From assembly GCA_012515695.1 (NCBI GenBank), contig JAAYXX010000303.1:1-25931 (forward strand): a stretch of DNA of 25,931 nucleotides, written 5' to 3'. Every line of letters begins with the position of its first letter. Within the stretch, counting starts at the first letter, position 1. This DNA is from Chloroflexota bacterium. GTDB taxonomy: Bacteria; Chloroflexota; Anaerolineae; UBA1429. The position numbers and the translations under genes are program-made. Under the pieces are notes generated by a model. The model was not told the origin of the DNA. It saw only the letters and a list, made by a program, of their open reading frames with translations, and searched no databases. Positions 21,239 to 25,931 of the stretch are shown here, in pieces.

Positions 21239-21562
21239 ATGCTATGCACTAATTGTCGCACCGAGCTTCCGGATGATGCCAAGTTCTGTTGGAATTGTGG
21301 CGAGCCACAGCGACCACTGACCGAGACGCCTGCTATACCCGAGTATGAGTATTGCGATATCCGCTTTATGGACCGCCTGTTCGGCTTTTATTACGAGGCG
21401 CGCCTGGAGCGCGCGCTCATCGCCCGCAGCCGTGATTCCATTCGCACGCGCCGCGAGGCGAACCAGGACGTTGTTGACAAGCTGGTTGCCCAGGGTTGGG
21501 AGCCGATAGCCACAGACAAGGCGGGGCTTGTCACGCGAATGCGCCGCCTGAAGACTGGCTGA
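21239..21562 (+). CDS. zinc-ribbon protein, 107 aa
   Basis: Residues 3-20 form a double-CxxC zinc ribbon with C3, C6, C17 and C20 (CTNC, CWNC), the common 'zinc_ribbon_2' type. The rest is a charged helical domain with many Arg and Glu (RLERALIARSRDSIRTRREANQ) ending in a short beta-like unit (GWEPIATDKAGLVTRMRRL). I know no function for this combination. GGAGG lies 7 nt before the ATG. It stands alone between two glycosidase genes and is followed by a hairpin. Confidence 0.78.
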   Translation: MLCTNCRTELPDDAKFCWNCGEPQRPLTETPAIPEYEYCDIRFMDRLFGFYYEARLERALIARSRDSIRTRREANQDVVDKLVAQGWEPIATDKAGLVTRMRRLKTG

Positions 21563-21609
21563 GTCGTACTGACGCCCTCGCGCACCCAGGGCCATCGTGC
21601 ATTTTCGAC

Positions 21610-21629
21610 CGCCGACAGGGGTGTCGGCG
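21610..21629 (+). terminator. short hairpin between the zinc-ribbon and GH38 genes
   Basis: A perfect 8-bp stem CGCCGACA/TGTCGGCG (21610-21617 with 21622-21629) and a GGGG loop. It lies 48 nt after the zinc-ribbon stop codon. There is no U-tract, so it is at most a weak terminator. Confidence 0.4.
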
Positions 21630-21685
21630 GGTGAACTCGTTTCTCAGCTCAACTGAACGACTGAACGAAAGGAAAGGCAAAGGAA

Positions 21686-24600
21686 ATGTCGTTGACTATC
21701 GAATGGGGACGGAGAATCGACAACTGGCGCAACGAGTTGCCCCGGCATTTCTACCGCGAGCTAGGTGAGATCGCTTTCAGCGGGTTTATCACCACCGAGC
21801 AGCTTACGGTGCAAGAAGCCGCCCAGCAGCAATTTGCGCCCATGCCCCCCGGCACACCCTGGGGCGCGAAATGGGAATATGCCTGGTTCAAGGGCGAATT
21901 GACCCTGCCCGAAAGCGCGGCGGGGCAGCGCATTGTGCTGTGCGTTGACCTTGGCGGCGAGAGCGCCGTCTATGTGAACGGCGTTGCTGTTGGGGCCAGG
22001 GATGCCCAGCATCAAGAGATCACGCTGGCTATGCAAGGCGTTCCCGGCCAACGCTATGACATCATGGTCGAAGCCTACGCCGGGCACGGGCCGCGTGTCC
22101 ATTATGCCGGGCCTACCCCTCCGGGCCGCGAGACGGTCCCCGAACCCGGTCCAACCCAGGCCGTCGTGGGTCGCAGCACCTTTGGCATCTGGGAAGAGGA
22201 CGCCTATCAGCTTTGGATTGATGTCGAAACCCTGTATGGCATTCGCAACAACATTGACCCGAACTCTCTGCGCGTCGCCGAGATTGACCAGGGCTTGCGC
22301 GATTTCGCCACCATCGTCGATTTTGAGCTGCCCCTCGAAGAGCGGCTGGCCACCATGCGCGCCTGCCGCGAACGGCTGCGCCCGTTGCTAGAGTGCCAGA
22401 ACGGGTCTACCGCGCCCACCCTGTTCGCCTTTGGGCATTCGCACATTGACGTCGCCTGGCTGTGGCCCCTGGCCGAAACCGAACGCAAGTGCGTGCGTAC
22501 CTTTTCCACCCAGATCGCCCTGATGCAGGAATACCCCGAGTATCGCTTTCTGCAGAGCCAGCCTCATCTGCTGCGTATGGTCAAGATGCAATACCCCGAC
22601 CTGTACGCCCGCATCAAGGAGGCGGTTCGTAGCGGCCAGTTCATGGTGGAAGGCGGCATGTGGGTCGAGGCCGACACCAATATCTCTAGCGGCGAGAGCC
22701 TGATCCGCCAGTTCATGCACGGCAAGCGGTTCCTCCGCGACGAGTTTGGTGTCGAATGCGAGATGCTCTGGCTGCCTGACGTGTTTGGCTATTCCGGCGC
22801 GCTGCCCCAGATCATGCGCGGCTGTGGTATCCGCTATTTCTCCACCGCCAAGATATTCTGGGCCTATAACGGCGGCGATCCCTTCCCCTATAACACCTTC
22901 ACCTGGGAGGGCATTGACGGCTCGACGGTGTTGGTGCATCTGTGCAACGACTATAACTCGCGCACCGACGCCGCCTCGATCATCGAGCGGTGGAACCAGC
23001 GGGTGCAAAAGGACGGCTTTTCCACGCGGCTCGTTCCCTTTGGCTGGGGCGATGGCGGCGGCGGCCCCACCCGCGACCATCTGGAATACCTCCGACGCAT
23101 GGGCAACCTGGAAGGCGTGCCGATGGTCCGCATTGCCGCGCCCACCGACTATTTCCACGATCAGGAGGCCAGGGGCATACCCGACGCCCGTTACGTGGGC
23201 GAGCTATACTTCCAGGCCCACCGGGGCACCTATACCTCGCAGGCCAAAACCAAGCTAGGCAACCGCAAGAGTGAGCTGGCCCTGCGTGAGGCGGAGCTAT
23301 GGGGCGCAGCCGCTCAGGTGCTCAAGGGCTATGCGTACCCGCTACCCCTGATGGACGAGAGCTGGAAGGCTGTGCTGCTCAACCAGTTCCATGACATTAT
23401 CCCCGGCTCTTCTATCCATCGGGTGTACGAAGAGGCCGAGGCCGCCTATGCGGAGGTGATTGACACCGCCGACGAGATTTCGGGCGAGGCCGCCAGCCTC
23501 TTTACCGACGACTCTAACGCCGTGACCGTCTTTAACTCGCTCTCCTGGGACCGCAAGGCGCTCGTCGAACTGCCGGAATATTTTGCCGGGGCGGTGGATG
23601 TCGACGGCCAGCCGATACCCGTTCAGTTTATCGACAGTTTGCCCTATGCCGAAGTGCAGGTTCCTGCCTGCGGCTGGACGACTGTGCAGCCGGCGGACCT
23701 GTGCGAGTCGGCCAACCTGCTCCAGGGCACTGTGCAGGCCACCGAACGTTCCCTGGAAAACGATTTGCTGCGCGTCGAGTTCAACGACCGGGGCGAGATT
23801 ACCAGCATTTTCGACAAAGAGATCAACCGCGAAATCAGCGCGGGCGTGTGCAACAGCTTTAAAATGTACAAGGACGTCCCCACCAACTGGGACGCCTGGG
23901 ACCTGGATAGCCTCTACCCGCTGACTCCTGTGGAGCTGGACGAACCCGCTACCATCGAGGTCATCGCCGAGGGGCCGATTGTCGCCGTCTTGCAGGTGAC
24001 TCGCAAGCTGCACGACTCGGACATGGTGCAAGAGATCAGCCTGCGCGCGGGCAGCCGTCGGGTGGATTTCGATACGCAGATCGAGTGGCGCGAGAGCCAC
24101 AAGATGCTCAAGGTTGCCTTCCCGGTGGACATCCACGCCAACGAGGCCGTCCACGAGGTGCAGTTTGGGCACATCCGCCGCCCGAACCACTACTCACGGC
24201 CATTCGACGCCGATCGCTTTGAGGTATCCGCCCACAAGTGGTCCGCTCTGATGGAAGAGAATCGCGGCTTTGCTGTGCTGAATGACTGCAAGTATGGGGT
24301 CAACGTGTTGGGCAACACCATCAACCTGACCCTGTTAAAGTCGGCGATGGCCCCGGATATGACCGCAGACAAGGGCCTGCAAGAGTTTTCCTATGCCCTG
24401 TATGCCTGGAATGGCTGCTTTGCCGATAGCGATGTCATCCGCGAAGCCTATGACCTGAACGTGCCGATCATGGTCGTCTCGGGCGCTGCCGGGCAGCAGT
24501 CCCTCTTTAACGTGGACGCGCCCAACGTGATCATCGAGACGATCAAGCCCGCCGAGGATGGCTCTCGCGATGTCATCGTGCGGCTGTACGAAAGCAAGCG

Positions 24601-24766
24601 CATGGCTACGCGTTGCACGCTGACCACCGCTCTGCCTGTCCAGCGCGTGGCGCAGACCGACATGCTAGAGAATGAGCAGGCCGAGTTGCCCGTCGAGAAC
24701 GGCGCGGTGTCTCTGGACCTCCGCCCGTTCCAGGTGTGTACTCTCCGCCTCCAGCTTGCCGACTAG
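21686..24766 (+). CDS. alpha-mannosidase, glycoside hydrolase family 38
   Basis: This 1026-aa retaining, zinc-dependent alpha-mannosidase has an N-terminal beta-sandwich (about 1-190) followed by the GH38 catalytic barrel. Zinc ligands are H251 and, two residues later, the region up to D255 (GHSHIDVAWLWPLAET). The nucleophile is D365 in WLPDVFGYS, and H569 (NQFHDIIPGSS) completes the metal site. The long C-terminal beta domains (about 600-1026) are typical of the family. Length and domain order match full-size bacterial enzymes. No signal peptide, so free mannosides or imported mannose-oligosaccharides are cleaved in the cytoplasm. A purine-rich AAAGGAA lies directly before the ATG. A strong terminator follows its stop. 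Confidence 0.95.
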   Translation: MSLTIEWGRRIDNWRNELPRHFYRELGEIAFSGFITTEQLTVQEAAQQQFAPMPPGTPWGAKWEYAWFKGELTLPESAAGQRIVLCVDLGGESAVYVNGVAVGARDAQHQEITLAMQGVPGQRYDIMVEAYAGHGPRVHYAGPTPPGRETVPEPGPTQAVVGRSTFGIWEEDAYQLWIDVETLYGIRNNIDPNSLRVAEIDQGLRDFATIVDFELPLEERLATMRACRERLRPLLECQNGSTAPTLFAFGHSHIDVAWLWPLAETERKCVRTFSTQIALMQEYPEYRFLQSQPHLLRMVKMQYPDLYARIKEAVRSGQFMVEGGMWVEADTNISSGESLIRQFMHGKRFLRDEFGVECEMLWLPDVFGYSGALPQIMRGCGIRYFSTAKIFWAYNGGDPFPYNTFTWEGIDGSTVLVHLCNDYNSRTDAASIIERWNQRVQKDGFSTRLVPFGWGDGGGGPTRDHLEYLRRMGNLEGVPMVRIAAPTDYFHDQEARGIPDARYVGELYFQAHRGTYTSQAKTKLGNRKSELALREAELWGAAAQVLKGYAYPLPLMDESWKAVLLNQFHDIIPGSSIHRVYEEAEAAYAEVIDTADEISGEAASLFTDDSNAVTVFNSLSWDRKALVELPEYFAGAVDVDGQPIPVQFIDSLPYAEVQVPACGWTTVQPADLCESANLLQGTVQATERSLENDLLRVEFNDRGEITSIFDKEINREISAGVCNSFKMYKDVPTNWDAWDLDSLYPLTPVELDEPATIEVIAEGPIVAVLQVTRKLHDSDMVQEISLRAGSRRVDFDTQIEWRESHKMLKVAFPVDIHANEAVHEVQFGHIRRPNHYSRPFDADRFEVSAHKWSALMEENRGFAVLNDCKYGVNVLGNTINLTLLKSAMAPDMTADKGLQEFSYALYAWNGCFADSDVIREAYDLNVPIMVVSGAAGQQSLFNVDAPNVIIETIKPAEDGSRDVIVRLYESKRMATRCTLTTALPVQRVAQTDMLENEQAELPVENGAVSLDLRPFQVCTLRLQLAD

Positions 24767-24776
24767 TTCGTCCATG

Positions 24777-24813
24777 CAGAGCGCCCGACGCATCGTGTGC
24801 GTCGGGCGCTCTG
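24777..24813 (+). terminator. strong hairpin terminator after the alpha-mannosidase gene
   Basis: A perfect 16-bp stem (24777-24792 with 24798-24813) closes a 5-nt TCGTG loop and is followed by TCGGTGTGTTT. It begins 10 nt after the stop codon and is the longest perfect hairpin of the window. Confidence 0.8.
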
Positions 24814-24860
24814 TCGGTGTGTTTGCAGTCGCCTCCCTGGGATGCAGGCGTGTGGCCTGA

Positions 24861-24889
24861 TTTTCACCAATGCGTGTTTTGCGTATTCT
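24861..24889 (+). promoter_or_regulatory. possible promoter of the amidohydrolase gene
   Basis: TTTTCA (24861-24866) and TATTCT (24884-24889) are 17 bp apart; each box matches the consensus at 4 of 6 positions. RNA would start near 24896 and give a leader of about 190 nt that contains the row of hairpins 24945-25070. Confidence 0.4.
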
Positions 24890-24944
24890 ATGGGTCAGGC
24901 CCGCATCTTGCATGTTGGTCAAGAGGATGATGTACAGGCATTAG

Positions 24945-25070
24945 GCGGTTGAAACCGCGGCAACAGTCGCAAAGCCGCCCTTCGGCGGCTGCAGATGAGC
25001 CTGCGTGGGCAGGTGCGCCAACGAGTTGGCGATGCAATTGGTTGGTGCGGTCTCAGCTGCCTGGTGCAGC
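24945..25070 (+). other. row of five consecutive hairpins in the amidohydrolase leader
   Basis: Five perfect small stem-loops follow one another: GCGGTT/AACCGC (24945-24958), AGCCGCC/GGCGGCT with a CTTC loop (24973-24990), CCTGC/GCAGG (25000-25013), CGCCAAC/GTTGGCG (25016-25031) and GCTGC/GCAGC (25056-25070). The last ends 3 nt before the AAGGAG ribosome site (25074-25079). It may be a structured regulatory leader or a REP-like repeat: GGCGGTTGAAACCGC followed by a GC hairpin is the kind of motif often dispersed in genomes. Confidence 0.5.
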
Positions 25071-25087
25071 GCGAAGGAGCAATCACC

Positions 25088-25891
25088 ATGATTATCGACT
25101 GTCATGTGCATAGCGCCATCGGCGACGACCCCCAGGCCATCTTGCAGGGCATGGACGCCGCCGGAATCGACAAGATTGTCCTGTTTTCCGCGCCGCCTCT
25201 CCAGGAGGGGCGCGCCCCCATCCCCACCCGCGAAGCCAGCCTTGACCTGGCCCGTATCGCTGCCCAGGCCCTGGACCGCATCATCCCTTTCACCTGGGTT
25301 GAGCCGACTCTGCCCGACGCGGTGGACGAGCTCGACTATGCCGTTCACGAACTCGGCTTTCGCGGCGTCAAGATGATCCCCAACCATTGGTCTCCCACCG
25401 ACGAGGCCGTCTTTCCGGTCTATGAAAAGATTCAGGAACTCGGCCTGCCGGTCATCTGCCATTCGGGGATTCTGTTCGGCAACCAGGACAGTTCGCGCTT
25501 TTGTCGGCCCGTGCTGTACGAGGCGTTCATCCATTTTCCCGGCATCCGGTTCGCCCTGGCGCACATCGGCTGGCCGTGGGTGGACGAATGTCTCGCCGTC
25601 GCCGGGCGGTTCCGCTACGAGGCCCAGCGTACCGGGACCCCCTGCCAGATGTGGGTGGATACCTGTCCGGGAACCCCGCCCATCTGGCGGCCAGAGGCGC
25701 TGCAAAAAGCCTTTGCTTACCTGGGCGACGAAATGCTTCTGTGGGGCAGCGACGCCACCGGCAGCCGCATCGCCCGCGCTGGGGAAACGCTGGCGACCGA
25801 CCGCCGTATCCTGCGGAGCATCCTGGGCGCTAACGCCGAAGCCGAGCGGCGTTGGTTCGGCGAGAACGCCCAGCGTTTCCTGGGCCTGTAA
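25088..25891 (+). CDS. amidohydrolase-2 family metal-dependent hydrolase
   Basis: This 267-aa TIM-barrel hydrolase of the amidohydrolase superfamily (ACMSD/TIM-like 'amidohydrolase 2' group) has the N-terminal HxH at H6/H8 (IIDCHVHS). Further ligands are the His in VICHSG and the His in FALAHIGWPW, and the catalytic Asp is in LLWGSDAT. Such enzymes hydrolyse or decarboxylate small cyclic or carboxylated compounds; the substrate here is open, and sugar lactones are one choice given the neighbours. The ATG at 25088 has AAGGAG 8 nt upstream. An in-frame start at 24995 would run through three of the leader hairpins and was not used. No signal peptide is present. Confidence 0.88.
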   Translation: MIIDCHVHSAIGDDPQAILQGMDAAGIDKIVLFSAPPLQEGRAPIPTREASLDLARIAAQALDRIIPFTWVEPTLPDAVDELDYAVHELGFRGVKMIPNHWSPTDEAVFPVYEKIQELGLPVICHSGILFGNQDSSRFCRPVLYEAFIHFPGIRFALAHIGWPWVDECLAVAGRFRYEAQRTGTPCQMWVDTCPGTPPIWRPEALQKAFAYLGDEMLLWGSDATGSRIARAGETLATDRRILRSILGANAEAERRWFGENAQRFLGL

Positions 25892-25931
25892 CCGCCCGCC
25901 TGGGGCATCTCATTACATTAGAAAAGGACGC

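Overview
The window reads as part of the chromosome of an anaerobic, moderately GC-rich bacterium. The closest fit by eye is a Chloroflexota (Anaerolineae-like) genome. This rests on the mix of oxygen-sensitive ferredoxin/MinD ATPases, NifX-like cofactor proteins, a DUF5320 protein, an FmdE-like protein and intracellular glycan-degrading enzymes, and on frequent GTG/TTG starts. The taxonomic call is inference; no rRNA or tRNA gene is present to confirm it.

Left part (1-1680). A truncated gene runs off the left edge on the minus strand. It is followed by an unrecognised 173-aa protein (308-829) and, converging on it, an FmdE-like protein with a C-terminal zinc ribbon (910-1467, minus). A strong shared terminator hairpin lies between the two. 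The FmdE gene diverges from a PadR regulator gene. The divergent region carries a near-consensus promoter whose -10 box lies inside a perfect 21-bp-arm inverted repeat, which I take as the PadR operator.

Central operon (1685-9836). All genes are on the plus strand, tightly spaced and partly overlapping: padR, a His-rich NifX-like protein, an Mrp/NBP35 ATPase, a tiny RG-rich zinc ribbon, a second NifX/ORP-like protein with an RG-rich tail, two tandem MinD-type ATPases each with an inserted 2[4Fe-4S] ferredoxin domain, a YibE/F membrane protein, a 2-keto-3-deoxygluconate (KDG) aldolase-like protein, a KDG kinase and a DUF5320 protein. The first part resembles the 'orange protein' (ORP) gene clusters known from Desulfovibrio and other anaerobes. 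The likely theme is assembly, or ATP- and redox-gated handling, of a metal-sulfur cluster under PadR control. The sugar-acid genes at the end are an unexpected addition.

Middle part (9837-15312). Two small three-helix membrane proteins of unknown function are followed, convergently, by two minus-strand MFS-type transporters. The second transporter is fused to a long HEAT-repeat domain. A 426-bp divergent region then carries a consensus minus-strand promoter and a symmetric inverted repeat that reads as a sigma70-type promoter on both strands.

Right part (15313-25891). The plus-strand genes are a Cys-type sulfatase without a signal peptide, a membrane-anchored ketopantoate-reductase-like protein, a type I methionine aminopeptidase, a GH63-like six-hairpin glycosidase, a zinc-ribbon protein, a GH38 alpha-mannosidase and an amidohydrolase. 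The sulfatase, the two glycosidases and the nearby transporters suggest uptake and cytoplasmic breakdown of small, possibly sulfated or mannose-containing glycans. No CRISPR array, insertion sequence, transposase, tRNA or rRNA was seen.
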